The notes under the pieces were generated by a model. It made no database searches, was not told the origin of the DNA, and was given only the letters and a program-made list of their open reading frames with translations. Shown piece by piece: positions 7,372 through 17,128 of a stretch of 51,579 nt of DNA; the first letter of the stretch is position 1, and each line of letters begins with the position of its first letter. The stretch is from Ramlibacter sp. (lineage in GTDB: Bacteria; Pseudomonadota; Gammaproteobacteria; Burkholderiales; Burkholderiaceae_C), in contig NZ_JAQGNQ010000024.1 in NCBI RefSeq assembly GCF_028291745.1, forward strand, positions 1 through 51,579, given 5' to 3'. Both the position numbers and the translations under genes were made by a program.

Positions 7372-9159
7372 ATGAGCGCACGTCATTTCATCACCGGTGG
7401 GCTGGGCTGCCGCCGGTGGACCCACAGCTTCGCAGCCCTGGCGCTGGCGTGGGGCGGGAACGCGCTCGCGCAGGACGTGGTCTCGGTGCCGGCGGCGCAC
7501 CTGCATCACGCCGAAGGCTCGGTCGCCTATGCGCCGCAGGGCGACAAGGAATGGCACGACGTGCAGCCGCGCCGGCTGCTCAAACGCGGCGACCGCCTGT
7601 GGACCGATCGCGGTTCGCGCGCCGAAGTGCAGGCCGGCGGCCATGCCCTGCGCCTGAACGGCGAGACCCAGCTGGTGCTGGAGAACGTGGGCGAGACGGC
7701 GACGCAGCTCAGTCTCACGCAAGGCAGCATGGTGGCCACGGTCACCCGCATGAATCCGGGCGACAGTTTCGAGGTCGGCACGCCGAACCTTGCCTTCCGC
7801 GCGCGCCAGATGGGCGACTACCGCATCGATGTGGATACCAAGCAGGGCGTGACGCGCGTCGTCGTGCTCTCGGGACTCGCGGTGGTGTACGGCGAGCAGG
7901 GCGAGGCGATGGAGGTGCGCTCGGGGCAGCGCGTCACCTTCCGCGAACGCCGGCTGGCGCGTGTGCAGCAGCCGCTGTTTGCCGCCACCGACGATTTCGA
8001 TCGCTGGGCCGGTGCCCGCCGCCGCGGCGAACCGACGGTGAGCATGCCGATCGTGGCACAGGGCGTCGCACCGGCGCCGGCACTGCCCCGCGGCCTGGTG
8101 AACAAGGGACCCGACATCATCATCAAGGGCAGCGCCGCCGAAGTGGCCGCGCAGACCGGCATCCCCGCGCACTCCGCCCCGCGGCTCGCAGCCGCAACGG
8201 CGACAGCCGCAGCACCGGCCGTTGCAACGGCGACAGCGAGCACGCCGGCGGTGATGGTCACGCGGCAGCCCGCCGCAGCGGCGCCGGTCGCCGTGCTCAC
8301 GGCGCCTGTGGCTTCGGCCAAGCCCATTCCCACCGCTGCCACCGCCACGCCGCTCAAGGTCACGGCCTCGAGCGCACCGGCCGGCCCGAGCGCCGCGGAG
8401 ATCCAGGCGCAGGCGCAAGCGCAGATCGCCCAGGCCCAGGCCGCCTTGCAGGCGCAAGCCGCAGCGCACGCGCAAGCCCATGCCGCGGCGCAGGCTCAGG
8501 CACGGGAGCAGGCCGCTCAGGCACACGAGCAGGAGCGGCAACGCCGCCTGGCGCAGCAACGCGCCGAAGAGGATCGCCGCGCACTCGTGGCCCGCGCCGA
8601 ACAGGCGCGCCGCGCCGCCAGTGCCGCCGAAGCGCGCCGCATCGAAGAACACCGGCGGGCTGTGGCCGCCCGGCGGGCCGAAGAGGATCGTCGCCACCTG
8701 CAGGCAAAACGCGAGGCGGATCAGAAGCATGCTGCCGCCAGCGTGCGCGCCGACGAAGAACGCCGGCACGCGCAGCAGGCACGCCGCGCCGCCGAGGAAA
8801 GGCACCTGGAGGCGCTGCGCAAGGCCGATGTGCAGAAGCTCGCGGAATTGCGTCGCCAGCAACTCGCGCGGCTGCAGGCGCAGGCCGGGCGCGATGAACA
8901 GTCCGCGGTGCTGCGGCGCGCGGAGCTGGCGCGCCGGGCCGATGACGAGCGTCGGGAGGAACAGGCCCGTCGCGAGGATCAGGGCCGCCGCGAAGAGCAG
9001 GCCCGCCGCGAGGACGATCTGCGTCGCCAGCGGGCGCTGGCAGAGCAGGTGCGGCGCGATCAGGCGCGCCGGGACGAGGAAGTGTGGCTACGCCAGCAGC
9101 AGAACAGCCAGCCGGTGCGGCCGGTGCCCATGGGCGTGCCCTTCCGCCGGGTCAGTTGA
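7372..9159 (+). CDS. Exported FecR-domain protein with long Ala/Gln/Arg-rich helix
   Basis: 595 residues from the ATG at 7372, directly preceded by AAGGA. An N-terminal signal peptide ends near NALAQ. Residues about 38-210 form a FecR-like beta domain of the kind found in DUF6600-type proteins (GDRLWTDRGSRAEVQ, then MNPGDSFEVGTPNLAFRAR). An Ala/Pro-rich linker (about 225-340) leads into about 250 residues dominated by A, Q, E and R with no prolines, predicted as a very long charged helix or coiled coil similar in style to the TolA middle domain. Function is unknown; a periplasmic structural or envelope-spanning role is a guess. The gene ends overlapping the convergent small gene by 8 bases. 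Confidence 0.8.
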   Translation: MSARHFITGGLGCRRWTHSFAALALAWGGNALAQDVVSVPAAHLHHAEGSVAYAPQGDKEWHDVQPRRLLKRGDRLWTDRGSRAEVQAGGHALRLNGETQLVLENVGETATQLSLTQGSMVATVTRMNPGDSFEVGTPNLAFRARQMGDYRIDVDTKQGVTRVVVLSGLAVVYGEQGEAMEVRSGQRVTFRERRLARVQQPLFAATDDFDRWAGARRRGEPTVSMPIVAQGVAPAPALPRGLVNKGPDIIIKGSAAEVAAQTGIPAHSAPRLAAATATAAAPAVATATASTPAVMVTRQPAAAAPVAVLTAPVASAKPIPTAATATPLKVTASSAPAGPSAAEIQAQAQAQIAQAQAALQAQAAAHAQAHAAAQAQAREQAAQAHEQERQRRLAQQRAEEDRRALVARAEQARRAASAAEARRIEEHRRAVAARRAEEDRRHLQAKREADQKHAAASVRADEERRHAQQARRAAEERHLEALRKADVQKLAELRRQQLARLQAQAGRDEQSAVLRRAELARRADDERREEQARREDQGRREEQARREDDLRRQRALAEQVRRDQARRDEEVWLRQQQNSQPVRPVPMGVPFRRVS

Positions 9160-9406
9160 CGCGGCGCGTGTAGGTGCGGGTGACGGGAGCCGCCTTCTCT
9201 TCTTCCGGCGGCAGGTAGATCGTGGTGCGGTCGATCTTGGCGTCGAAGGCGGCGATCTCGGCGCTCGCGCAGCGGATCACGGCGCGATCGAGAGGATGAC
9301 ACTGGCGTTGGCTCAGTTTGGTCAGTTCCTCGGAACGCTCGATATGAGCACGAACCTGTGCGGGATCGACCATCAGGGCAAAGGGATTGGCCATCGCTGT
9401 CGTCAT
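9152..9406 (-). CDS. Small hypothetical protein (84 aa)
   Basis: 84 residues, start MTTAMANPFALMVDPAQV. The ATG is preceded by a clear AAGGAG at suitable spacing on the minus strand, which is the main reason to accept it as real. No signal peptide or membrane segment; mildly charged, with two cysteines (QCHPLDRAVIRC). I do not recognise the family. It converges with and overlaps the end of the FecR-domain gene by 8 bases. It could be a small regulator or structural protein; nothing in sequence decides. Confidence 0.7.
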   Translation of the reverse strand: MTTAMANPFALMVDPAQVRAHIERSEELTKLSQRQCHPLDRAVIRCASAEIAAFDAKIDRTTIYLPPEEEKAAPVTRTYTRRVN

Positions 9407-9581
9407 TTTCTTGGACTCCTTGCTTGAAATCGCGCTCTTGGCGACCTTGTTCTGGATGACGCAGACTGTCGGTCCTGACCCCTTTGGGCAAGGTCAGCCG
9501 AGTGCGTTACACCTTGTAGGACGGTGGCGCAGCGCCGGACGGCCCTGAAGCGGGTGCATATCGGAGTTGCACAATAGGCGC

Positions 9582-11075
9582 ATGCCCTTCATGCCGCCGT
9601 TCATTGCGCCCACGCTTCACGACCATCCTGAAAGCGCTCTGAACCAGGTGCGGGCGATCTACGGGCAGCAGATCCACCACCTGCGCGAGGCGATGCAACG
9701 CTTCGTTGCCGGCGAGGCCATGCCCGCGCGCGTGCGGGGCTGCTATCCGTACGTGCGCGTACACACGGACAGCACGGTCCCCCAGGCGGCACTGGAAAAT
9801 TCCGGCGTGTCCTATGGCTTCGTGGCCAGCGCCGGCCGCTACGAGACGACGCTGACGCGGCCCGACCTGTACGCCAGCTACTACCTCGATCAGTTCGCGC
9901 TGCTGCTGCAAAACCATGGCGCCCCGCTGGAGGTGGGGATCAGCGAGGAGCCGATTCCGGTGCACTTCTCGTTCGCCGAACACGATCACATCGAGGGCAA
10001 CCTGCCTCCCGGGCGGCGCATGCTGATGCGCGACCTGTTCGACCTGCCGGACCTCGCGAACATGGACGACGGCATTGCCAACGGCACGATCCGCTTCCAT
10101 CCCGGCCAGCCGCATCCGCTGTCGCTGTTCACCGCCTCGCGCGTCGACTACTCGCTGCATCGCCTGCGCCACTACACGGGCAGCACGCCGGACTGGTTCC
10201 AGAACTTCGTGCTGTTCACGAACTACCAGTTCTACATCGACGAATTCATCAAACTCGGTCACGAGGAGATGAACCGCCCCGACAGCGAATACATCGCCTT
10301 CGTCGAACCGGGCAACGTGGTGACCCGGCGCGCCGGCCTGCCGCGCGAGCCCTACGACGGCTTCGGTGCGCCGCCGCCGCGTTTGCCGCAGATGCCGGCC
10401 TATCACCTGATTCGCCCGGGCCACAGCGGCATCACCATGGTGAACATCGGCGTCGGCCCGGCCAACGCCAAGAACATCACCGATCACGTGGCGGTGCTGC
10501 GGCCGCACGCCTGGATGATGCTCGGTCACTGCGCGGGGCTGCGCAATTCGCAGCAACTGGGCGACTACGTGCTGGCCCACGGCTACGTCCGCGAGGACCA
10601 CGTGCTGGACGAGGAACTGCCGCTGTGGATCCCGATCCCCGCGCTGGCCGAGATCCAGCTGGCCCTGGAGCAGGCGGTGGCCGACATCACCCAGTGCAAG
10701 GGCGCCGACCTGAAACGCATCATGCGCACGGGTACCGTGGCCAGCACCGACAACCGCAACTGGGAACTGCTTCCGGGCAACGAGCCGCAGCGGCGCTTCT
10801 CGCAAAGCCGCGCGGTCGCCCTCGACATGGAAAGCGCCACGATCGCCGCGAACGGCTTCCGCTTTCGCGTGCCTTACGGGACGCTGCTGTGCGTGAGCGA
10901 CAAGCCGCTGCACGGCGAGATCAAGCTGCCGGGGATGGCCAACCAGTTCTATCGCGAACGCGTCGACCAGCACCTGCGCATCGGCATGCGCGCCATCGAG
11001 ATCCTGCGCTCGCAGGGCCCGCAGCGGCTGCACAGCCGCAAGCTGCGGGCGTTCGACGAAGTCGCGTTCCAGTAG
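9582..11075 (+). CDS. amn: AMP nucleosidase
   Basis: About 497 residues. Hydrolyses AMP to adenine and ribose 5-phosphate, balancing the adenylate pool. The N-terminal regulatory half (about 1-190) contains the FIAPT and HFSFAEHDHIEGN segments typical of Amn, and the C-terminal half is the nucleoside phosphorylase-like catalytic domain (MVNIGVGPANAKNITDH, MLGHCAGLRNSQ, ALDMESATIAANG, where D and E of DMES are the purine/ribose-binding residues). Length is normal for the family. The ATG at 9582 is chosen; a TTG further upstream at 9567 is possible. It ends 20 bases from the convergent psd gene. Confidence 0.95.
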   Translation: MPFMPPFIAPTLHDHPESALNQVRAIYGQQIHHLREAMQRFVAGEAMPARVRGCYPYVRVHTDSTVPQAALENSGVSYGFVASAGRYETTLTRPDLYASYYLDQFALLLQNHGAPLEVGISEEPIPVHFSFAEHDHIEGNLPPGRRMLMRDLFDLPDLANMDDGIANGTIRFHPGQPHPLSLFTASRVDYSLHRLRHYTGSTPDWFQNFVLFTNYQFYIDEFIKLGHEEMNRPDSEYIAFVEPGNVVTRRAGLPREPYDGFGAPPPRLPQMPAYHLIRPGHSGITMVNIGVGPANAKNITDHVAVLRPHAWMMLGHCAGLRNSQQLGDYVLAHGYVREDHVLDEELPLWIPIPALAEIQLALEQAVADITQCKGADLKRIMRTGTVASTDNRNWELLPGNEPQRRFSQSRAVALDMESATIAANGFRFRVPYGTLLCVSDKPLHGEIKLPGMANQFYRERVDQHLRIGMRAIEILRSQGPQRLHSRKLRAFDEVAFQ

Positions 11076-11094
11076 CGGCGGGCGCCGCCGAACG

Positions 11095-11967
11095 CTACAG
11101 CGCGGCCTCGGTCTCGATCAGCGTGGCCATCGCTTCGCCCAGGCGCACTGAATGCGTGGGTGCCCAGTCGGGCGTGAAGGTCAGCACGTTTTGCGGGAAC
11201 AGCAGGATGACCGTGGAGCCAAGCAGGAAGCGGCCCATCTCCGCCCCCTTGGACAGCACGATGTCCTGGTTGCCATAGTTCCACTCGCGCGGCTCGCGCG
11301 TGCGCGGCGGATTGATGACGCCGTGCCACACGGTCTCCATGCTGCCGACGATCGTTGCGCCGACCAGCACCATCACCATGGGCCCGTGGGCGCAATCGAA
11401 CACGCACACCACGCGCTCGTTGCGCGCGAACAGGCTGGGCACGTGGCGGGCGGTCAGCGGGTTGACGGAGAACAGGTCGCCCGGCACATAGATCATCCGC
11501 GTGAGGCGCCCCTCGCAGGGCATGTGGATGCGGTGGTAGTCCTTGGGCGCGAGATACAGCGTGGCGAAGTGGCCGTGGTCGAAGCGCTGCGCGAGCTGCT
11601 GGTCGCCGCCGACCAGGGCCCGCGTCGAGTAGCTGTGGCCCTTGGCCTGGAACAGCTGGTCGTGCTCGATCGGCCCGAACTGGCTGATGGCGGCATCGAC
11701 CGGGCAGACGAAGGGCGCCGGCGAGATCGGGCGCACGCCTTCGCGCAGCGCGCGGGTGAAGAAATCGTTGAAGGTGGCGTAGTTCTCGATGCGCGGATCG
11801 GCCGCCTCGCCCATGTCCACCTGGTAGTGGGCGACGAAGCGTCGGATGATGCTCTGCGTGACTCCGCCCATGCGTGCGTTCGCCACCAGGCCGGCAAACA
11901 CGGTCAGCAGCTTCTTGGGCAGGAGGTACTGCCGGGCGATGGCCAGGGGTGGGAGCAGAGGGAACAA
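11095..11967 (-). CDS. psd: Phosphatidylserine decarboxylase proenzyme
   Basis: About 290 residues from a TTG start at 11967 ([19 protein letters not shown]), chosen because homologues begin shortly before the QYLLPK motif and an AGGA-like site precedes it; the open frame continues further upstream to 12054. The enzyme makes phosphatidylethanolamine in the inner membrane. The self-cleavage motif LGST places the pyruvoyl-forming serine at S251; earlier [15 protein letters not shown] and [11 protein letters not shown] motifs supply the family signature. The divergent neighbour is the NodI-like ATPase, about 85 bases away. Confidence 0.95.
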   Translation of the reverse strand: MFPLLPPLAIARQYLLPKKLLTVFAGLVANARMGGVTQSIIRRFVAHYQVDMGEAADPRIENYATFNDFFTRALREGVRPISPAPFVCPVDAAISQFGPIEHDQLFQAKGHSYSTRALVGGDQQLAQRFDHGHFATLYLAPKDYHRIHMPCEGRLTRMIYVPGDLFSVNPLTARHVPSLFARNERVVCVFDCAHGPMVMVLVGATIVGSMETVWHGVINPPRTREPREWNYGNQDIVLSKGAEMGRFLLGSTVILLFPQNVLTFTPDWAPTHSVRLGEAMATLIETEAAL

Positions 11968-12052
11968 GCGCGGTCCTGTTCGGGAAAAGGAAAATTCTAA
12001 GGCGCAGCCGGGGACGGGCATTCTCCGCTCTGCGACACAATCACGCGGGTCC

Positions 12053-12979
12053 ATGACCGAGCCGCTCTTCGACGCCCGTGCCCTGACCCGACGCTACGGC
12101 AGCACGACCGTGGTCGACGCCCTTTCCTTCCGCATCGCCCCCGGCGAGTGCCTGGGCATCATCGGTCCGAACGGTGCGGGCAAGACGACCACCATCCGGA
12201 TGTGCCTGGGCCTCACCGAGCCCGATGCCGGCGAGATCAGCGCGCTGGGGCTGCGCATGCCGCGCGACGCGCTGGCGATCAAGGCGCAGCTCGGGGTGGT
12301 GAGCCAGTTCGATTCGCTCGACCCGGACTTCAGCTGCGCGGAAAACCTGCTGGTCTACGGCCGCTACTTCGGGCTGCGCGAGCAGGACATCGCCGCGCGC
12401 ATTCCGCGCCTGCTGGCGTTCGCCGCGCTCTCGCACAAGGCCGATGCCAAACCGATGGAGCTGTCCGGGGGGATGCGGCGGCGGCTGTCGCTCGCGCGGG
12501 CGCTGGTCAACGACCCGAAGCTGCTGCTGCTGGACGAACCCACCACCGGGCTCGATCCGCAGGCGCGGCACCTGATGTGGGAGCGGCTGCAGGTCCTGCT
12601 GCAGCAGGGCAAGTCGATCCTGCTCACCACCCACTTCATGGACGAGGCCGAGCGCCTGTGCCACCGGCTGCTGGTGCTCGATCACGGCCGCAAGATCGCC
12701 GAGGGCGAACCGCGCGTATTGATCGCGCAACACCTGGAGCCGGACGTGGTGGAAGCCTATGGCAACGGCGCCCTGGCGCTGGCGGAGTCGCCCCTGAAGG
12801 CCCTGGCCGGCCGCACCGAGGTGAGCGGCGAGACGGTGTTCTTCTACACCGAGGACGCGCGGCCGCTGCTGGACGCCCTGGCGCGCGAACACCCCAAGCT
12901 GCGCACGCTGCACCGGCCGGCCAACCTGGAGGACCTGTTCCTGAAACTCACCGGACGCCAGATCCGCGAGGAGGCATGA
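12053..12979 (+). CDS. nodI: ABC-2 type exporter ATP-binding protein (NodI family)
   Basis: 308 residues. ATPase of an ABC-2 exporter: Walker [10 protein letters not shown], signature LSGGMRRR, Walker [13 protein letters not shown] and the H-loop [11 protein letters not shown] are all present in order. The C-terminal part matches the NodI/DrrA style. The NodIJ name reflects family membership; outside rhizobia these pairs are common in Burkholderiales and do not imply nodulation. The substrate is unknown. The stop overlaps the start of the permease gene (ATGA), so the two are coupled. Confidence 0.93.
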   Translation: MTEPLFDARALTRRYGSTTVVDALSFRIAPGECLGIIGPNGAGKTTTIRMCLGLTEPDAGEISALGLRMPRDALAIKAQLGVVSQFDSLDPDFSCAENLLVYGRYFGLREQDIAARIPRLLAFAALSHKADAKPMELSGGMRRRLSLARALVNDPKLLLLDEPTTGLDPQARHLMWERLQVLLQQGKSILLTTHFMDEAERLCHRLLVLDHGRKIAEGEPRVLIAQHLEPDVVEAYGNGALALAESPLKALAGRTEVSGETVFFYTEDARPLLDALAREHPKLRTLHRPANLEDLFLKLTGRQIREEA

Positions 12980-13782
12980 TGGCCCGGGCACTCGCGCATT
13001 GGCAGGCGCCGCGGCTCTCGTGGCGCTGGTGGCCGGTGTTCCGGCGCAACCTGCTGGTGTGGCGCAAGCTCGCGATCCCGAGCCTGATCGGCAACATCGC
13101 CGAGCCGCTGATCTGGCTGGTGGCCTTCGGCTACGGCATGGGTGCGCTGGTCGGGCGCGTGCGCCTGCCGGGGGGCGAAGTCCCCTACATCCTGTTCCTG
13201 GCGAGTGGCTCCGTCTGCATGAGCGCGATGAACGCGGCGACTTTCGAGGCGCTTTATTCCGCCTTCTCGCGCATGCACGTGCAGAAGACCTGGGACGGCA
13301 TCCTCAACGCGCCCGTGAGCCTGGACGACATCGTGCTGGCCGAGATGCTGTGGGCCGCGTACAAGGCCATCTTCACGGTGACGGCCATCCTGCTGGTGAT
13401 GCTGGGCCTGGGCATCTCGCACAGCCCCAAGCTGCTGGTGGCGTGGCTGGTGTTGCTGGGCGCGGGGGTTTCCTTCTCCTGCATCGCGCTGATCTTCAAT
13501 GCCCTGGCCAAGGGCTACGACTTCTTCACCTACTACTTCACCCTGTTCCTCACGCCGATGATGTTCCTCTCCGGCGTGTTCTTCCCGCGCGAGCAACTGC
13601 CTGCGCTGCTGCGCGTGTTTTCCGAGTGGCTGCCCCTCACCAGCGCGGTGGAACTGGTGCGGCCGATGTTCATGGACCAGTGGCCGGCGCATCCGCTGCG
13701 CCACCTGCTGGTGCTCGCTGCCTATGCGCTGGTCGCCTTCTGGGCGGCGCTGGCCTTCACCCGCAGGCGCTTCGCGAACTGA
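12976..13782 (+). CDS. nodJ: ABC-2 type exporter permease (NodJ family)
   Basis: 268 residues starting MMARALAHW; the first ATG overlaps the ATPase stop by four bases and has a strong GAGGAGG ribosome site. About six membrane helices, with the ABC-2 motif near the C-terminal half ([19 protein letters not shown]). Partner of the NodI-like ATPase, forming an inner-membrane exporter for an unidentified, probably lipid- or sugar-linked, substrate. Its stop directly abuts the stop of the convergent GMC oxidoreductase. Confidence 0.93.
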   Translation: MMARALAHWQAPRLSWRWWPVFRRNLLVWRKLAIPSLIGNIAEPLIWLVAFGYGMGALVGRVRLPGGEVPYILFLASGSVCMSAMNAATFEALYSAFSRMHVQKTWDGILNAPVSLDDIVLAEMLWAAYKAIFTVTAILLVMLGLGISHSPKLLVAWLVLLGAGVSFSCIALIFNALAKGYDFFTYYFTLFLTPMMFLSGVFFPREQLPALLRVFSEWLPLTSAVELVRPMFMDQWPAHPLRHLLVLAAYALVAFWAALAFTRRRFAN

Positions 13783-15441
13783 TCACGCGGCGACCGCCGC
13801 ACCCGTGCCGACGCAGAGCGAGGACGTGGCCCGGGCGCCCTGCTTGATCAGGTCGGCCGCCTTCTCGCCGATCATGACCGTGGGCGCGTTGGTGTTGCCG
13901 CCGACGATGCGCGGCATGATCGAAGCGTCCACCACCCGCAGCCCCGCGATGCCGTGCACGCGCAACTGCGCATCGACCACGTCGAGTGGCCCGCTGCCCA
14001 TGCGGCAGGTGCCCACCGGGTGGTAGATGGTGTCCGCCTGCGCGCGGATGAAGGCTTCGATCTGCGCATCGTCGCGCGCCGCCGCCGACGCTGCCTGTTC
14101 GCGCCCGCGATAGGCCGCCAGCGCCGGCTGCTGCAGGATCTGCCGCATCAGCTTGAAGCCGCGCACCAGGCGCCGCAGGTCGTCGGCCTCGCCCAGGAAG
14201 TTCGGATCGATGCACGGCGCGGCCATCGGATCGGCGCTGTGCAGCGTCAGCGTTCCCCGGCTCCTGGGACGCAGCAGGCAGACGTGGCAGGAATAGCCGT
14301 GGCCGAACACCGGCTTGCGACCGTGGTCCACCAGCTTGGCCAGGACGAAATGCAGTTGCAGGTCGGGAATGGGTTCCTGCGGCGCGCTGCGGATGAAGCC
14401 GCCTGCTTCCGCGAAGTTCGTGGTCAAGAGGCCGCGGCGATGCCGCCGCCATTCGAGCACGCCGCGCGCCGCGGCGACGACGCCGCGCGCGCTCAGACCG
14501 AACAGGTCGCCGAGATGGGGCGCATCGACCACCTGCACCACGTCGATGTGATCGTGCAGGTTGCGCCCGACTCCCGGCAGGTCGTGGACGACCGCCACGC
14601 CGCGCTCGCGCAGGTGCGTCGCCGGCCCGATGCCCGAGAGCATCAGCAGCTGCGGCGACAGCAGCGCGCCCGCCGAGAGCAGCACCTCGCGCCGGGCGTG
14701 CAGCAGCTTCTCGGCGCCGCCATGGCGATAGGCCACGCCCACCGCACGCTGGCCATCCAGCAGGACACGGGTGGCGTGGGCGCCGGTGATCACGTGCAGA
14801 TTCGGTCGCGCGCGCTGCGGCGCCAGGTACGCCTTGGCCGCGCTGCAGCGCTCGCCGGCCTGGTGGGTCACCTGGTACAGGCCCACACCTTCCTGCTCGG
14901 GCCCGTTGAAGTCGCGATTCTCGCGGTACCCGGCCTGCCGGGCCGCCTGGACGAACACCGGGCCGAAGCGGTGCGGGCTGGCCAGGTCCATCACGTGGAG
15001 CGGACCATCGGCCCCGTGGTACGCGTCGGCACCGCGCTCGTTGCCCTCCGCCTTGCGGAAGTACGGCAGCACGTCCTCCCAGCCCCAGCCCGCATTGCCC
15101 TCGGCCGCCCACGCGTCGTAGTCGTTGCGGTGGCCGCGCGTGTAGATCATGGCGTTGATCGAGCTGGACCCGCCCAGCACCTTGCCGCGGGGCTGGTACC
15201 CGCGACGGCCGTTCAGGCCGCGCTGCGGCTCGGTCTGGAAGCCCCAGTTCGCCTGTCCGGTCAGTGCCAGCACGGCCAGCCCGGCTGGGCAGTGCAGCAG
15301 GACGCTGCTGTCCGCCGGGCCGGCCTCGAGCAAGGCCACCTGCACCTGCGGGTCTTCGCTCAGCCGCGCCGCCAGCACGCAGCCCGCCGAGCCGCCGCCC
15401 ACGATCACGTAGTCCACTGCCTCGGGAAGCGCTGCGCTCAT
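13783..15441 (-). CDS. GMC-family FAD-dependent oxidoreductase (choline/alcohol dehydrogenase-like)
   Basis: 552 residues from the ATG at 15441, with GAGGAGA upstream. The N-terminal FAD motif DYVIVGGGSAGCVLAARL, the GMC signature PRGKVLGGSSSINAMIYTRG, the second signature LLSAGALLSPQLLMLSGIGP, and the C-terminal HPVGTCRMG and GGNTNAPTVMIGEKAADLI (catalytic His and Asn regions) are all in place. Members oxidise choline or other primary alcohols. No betaine aldehyde dehydrogenase or betI is nearby, so choline is not implied and the alcohol substrate is open. The frame stays open far upstream across the antisense of the next two genes, but that extension has no homology. Confidence 0.92.
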   Translation of the reverse strand: MSAALPEAVDYVIVGGGSAGCVLAARLSEDPQVQVALLEAGPADSSVLLHCPAGLAVLALTGQANWGFQTEPQRGLNGRRGYQPRGKVLGGSSSINAMIYTRGHRNDYDAWAAEGNAGWGWEDVLPYFRKAEGNERGADAYHGADGPLHVMDLASPHRFGPVFVQAARQAGYRENRDFNGPEQEGVGLYQVTHQAGERCSAAKAYLAPQRARPNLHVITGAHATRVLLDGQRAVGVAYRHGGAEKLLHARREVLLSAGALLSPQLLMLSGIGPATHLRERGVAVVHDLPGVGRNLHDHIDVVQVVDAPHLGDLFGLSARGVVAAARGVLEWRRHRRGLLTTNFAEAGGFIRSAPQEPIPDLQLHFVLAKLVDHGRKPVFGHGYSCHVCLLRPRSRGTLTLHSADPMAAPCIDPNFLGEADDLRRLVRGFKLMRQILQQPALAAYRGREQAASAAARDDAQIEAFIRAQADTIYHPVGTCRMGSGPLDVVDAQLRVHGIAGLRVVDASIMPRIVGGNTNAPTVMIGEKAADLIKQGARATSSLCVGTGAAVAA

Positions 15442-15585
15442 CGTCGTCTCCTCGTGTGCCCAGCAGTCTAGGCAAAGACCGGCCCGGGGGCGAGAGGTGC
15501 GGCCCTGCCCTTGCAGCGCCGGCCGTGGCACGATGCGCGGGCGCTTTCCCCGGCGCACTGCACGAGCAACACCACAAGGACCCCC

Positions 15586-16005
15586 ATGACCACATCCCTC
15601 GACAAGGTGCTGTACACCGCCCACACCCACGCCGTCGGCGGCCGCGAAGGCAGCGGCCGTTCGGACGACGGCCGCATCGACGTGAAGCTGTCCTCGCCCG
15701 GCGGCGCCGGCAACGGCACCAACCCCGAGCAGTTGTTCGGTGTCGGCTATTCGGCCTGCTTCCTGGGCGCGATGAAGGCGGTCGCGCCCAAGGTCGGCGT
15801 GACCGTGCCGCCGGAAACCGCGATCGATGCCGAGGTCGACCTCGGCCCCACGTCGCTCGGCTTCGGCATTGCCGTGCGGCTGAAGATCACCGTGCCCGGT
15901 CTGGAGCGTGCCAAGGCGGAGCAGCTCGTCGCCGAAGCGCACAAGGTCTGCCCCTACTCCAATGCCACGCGCAACAACATCGCGGTGGAGATCACCGTCG
16001 CCTGA
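15586..16005 (+). CDS. ohr: Organic hydroperoxide resistance protein (Ohr subfamily of OsmC)
   Basis: 139 residues from the ATG at 15586 with AAGGA upstream. Thiol peroxidase that reduces organic hydroperoxides. The two catalytic cysteines sit in QLFGVGYSACFLGAM (C58) and KVCPYSNATRNN (C122), the spacing and context of the Ohr branch rather than OsmC or YhfA. Length is normal. It is divergent from the GMC oxidoreductase. Ohr genes are often controlled by OhrR, but no ohrR-like gene is in the window. Confidence 0.94.
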   Translation: MTTSLDKVLYTAHTHAVGGREGSGRSDDGRIDVKLSSPGGAGNGTNPEQLFGVGYSACFLGAMKAVAPKVGVTVPPETAIDAEVDLGPTSLGFGIAVRLKITVPGLERAKAEQLVAEAHKVCPYSNATRNNIAVEITVA

Positions 16006-16026
16006 GCGCGGGGGCGACAATGCGGC

Positions 16027-17034
16027 ATGACAGCCGACGCCCGCCATCCCTACGAGACCCTCACGCCCGACGCGGTGCTCGACGCACTCGCCTCGGTCGG
16101 CCTCTACGGGGATGGGCGCCTGCTGGCCCTGAGCTCCTACGAGAACCGGGTGTACCAGGTGCACCTGGAGGATCCCTTCGAGGGCTGCGCCATCGTGGTC
16201 GCCAAGTTCTACCGGCCCGGCCGCTGGAGCGAAGCGCAGATCGCGGAGGAACACGCGTTCGCCGCCGAACTGCAGGAGGCCGAAGTGCCGGCGGTGGCGC
16301 CGCTCGCCCCGGCCGGCGGCACGCTGCACCGGCATGGCGGCTTCATCTTCAGCGTGTCGCCGCGCCGCGGTGGCCGCGCGCCCGAGCTCGACGACGGCGC
16401 GGTGCTGGAATGGATAGGCCGCTACCTGGCGCGCCTGCACACGGTCGGCGCCCGGCGTCCCTTCGCCACCCGGCCCGCCATCGACGTCGCGACGTTCGGC
16501 GAGGAACCACGCGACTGGCTGCTGACCCACAACGGGATCCCGCTCGATGTGCAGGGCGACTGGGAGCGCGCCTGCGAGAAGGCACTGGCGCAGATCCGTG
16601 CCGCCCTGGCGGCGGCGCAGGCGGCCGACGTGCGAACGCTGCGCCTGCACGGCGACTGCCACCCGGGCAACATCCTCTGGACGCCCGATGCGGGACCGCA
16701 CTTCGTCGATCTGGACGACGCGCGCACGGGCCCCGCCGTCCAGGACCTGTGGATGCTGCTGTCCGGGGAGCGCGTGCAACGGCAGCGCCAGCTGGGCGCG
16801 CTGCTCGATGGCTACGAGCAGTTCCGTGACTTCGACCGCAACGAGCTGGCCCTGATCGAGCCCCTGCGCACGCTGCGCCTGATCCACTACAGCGCGTGGC
16901 TGGCCCGCCGCTGGGACGACCCGGCCTTTCCGATCGCCTTTCCCTGGTTCGGCAGCTCCGACTACTGGCGCGGCCAGGTGCAGATGCTCGAGGAGCAGAT
17001 GGAGGCGATGGAAGAACCGCCGGTGGTGGCCTGA
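16027..17034 (+). CDS. srkA: Stress response serine/threonine kinase (SrkA/YihE-like)
   Basis: 335 residues. Aminoglycoside-phosphotransferase-fold kinase; E. coli SrkA phosphorylates proteins and protects against envelope stress and MazEF-linked death. Visible: YENRVYQV near the N-terminus, the ATP-binding VVAKFYRPGRWS, the catalytic loop LHGDCHPGNILW and the metal-binding FVDLDDARTGPAVQDLWML. Length fits SrkA. It follows ohr by 21 bases on the same strand and may be co-transcribed with it, which would link both to oxidative or envelope stress. Confidence 0.9.
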   Translation: MTADARHPYETLTPDAVLDALASVGLYGDGRLLALSSYENRVYQVHLEDPFEGCAIVVAKFYRPGRWSEAQIAEEHAFAAELQEAEVPAVAPLAPAGGTLHRHGGFIFSVSPRRGGRAPELDDGAVLEWIGRYLARLHTVGARRPFATRPAIDVATFGEEPRDWLLTHNGIPLDVQGDWERACEKALAQIRAALAAAQAADVRTLRLHGDCHPGNILWTPDAGPHFVDLDDARTGPAVQDLWMLLSGERVQRQRQLGALLDGYEQFRDFDRNELALIEPLRTLRLIHYSAWLARRWDDPAFPIAFPWFGSSDYWRGQVQMLEEQMEAMEEPPVVA

Positions 17035-17042
17035 AAGCAAGA

Positions 17043-17076
17043 CGCCGGGTGCGGCAATCTACCGACCCGGCGCTCT
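17043..17076 (+). terminator. Candidate terminator after srkA
   Basis: CGCCGGGT at 17043-17050 pairs with ACCCGGCG at 17065-17072, an 8-bp stem with a 14-base loop, followed by CTCTT. It lies between srkA and the convergent hydrolase gene. The T-run is weak. Confidence 0.45.
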
Positions 17077-17128
17077 TATGGTGGCTTTTCGCAAATCGCG
17101 AGCAAGCCGCTCGTGCGAACTTCGCGAC

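Noticed and set aside
7219..8862. A 547-residue minus-strand frame opposite the FecR-domain gene
   Set aside because: Mirror of low-complexity Ala/Gln/Arg codons; the plus strand has the signal peptide, ribosome site and domain.
12053..13782. Nodulation or symbiosis locus
   Set aside because: NodIJ-type ABC-2 exporters are common in non-symbiotic Burkholderiales and no nodABC gene accompanies them.
13783..17040. A 1085-residue open frame on the minus strand
   Set aside because: Only the part to 15441 is the GMC oxidoreductase. The upstream half is the antisense of ohr and srkA in GC-rich DNA and contains no recognisable domain.
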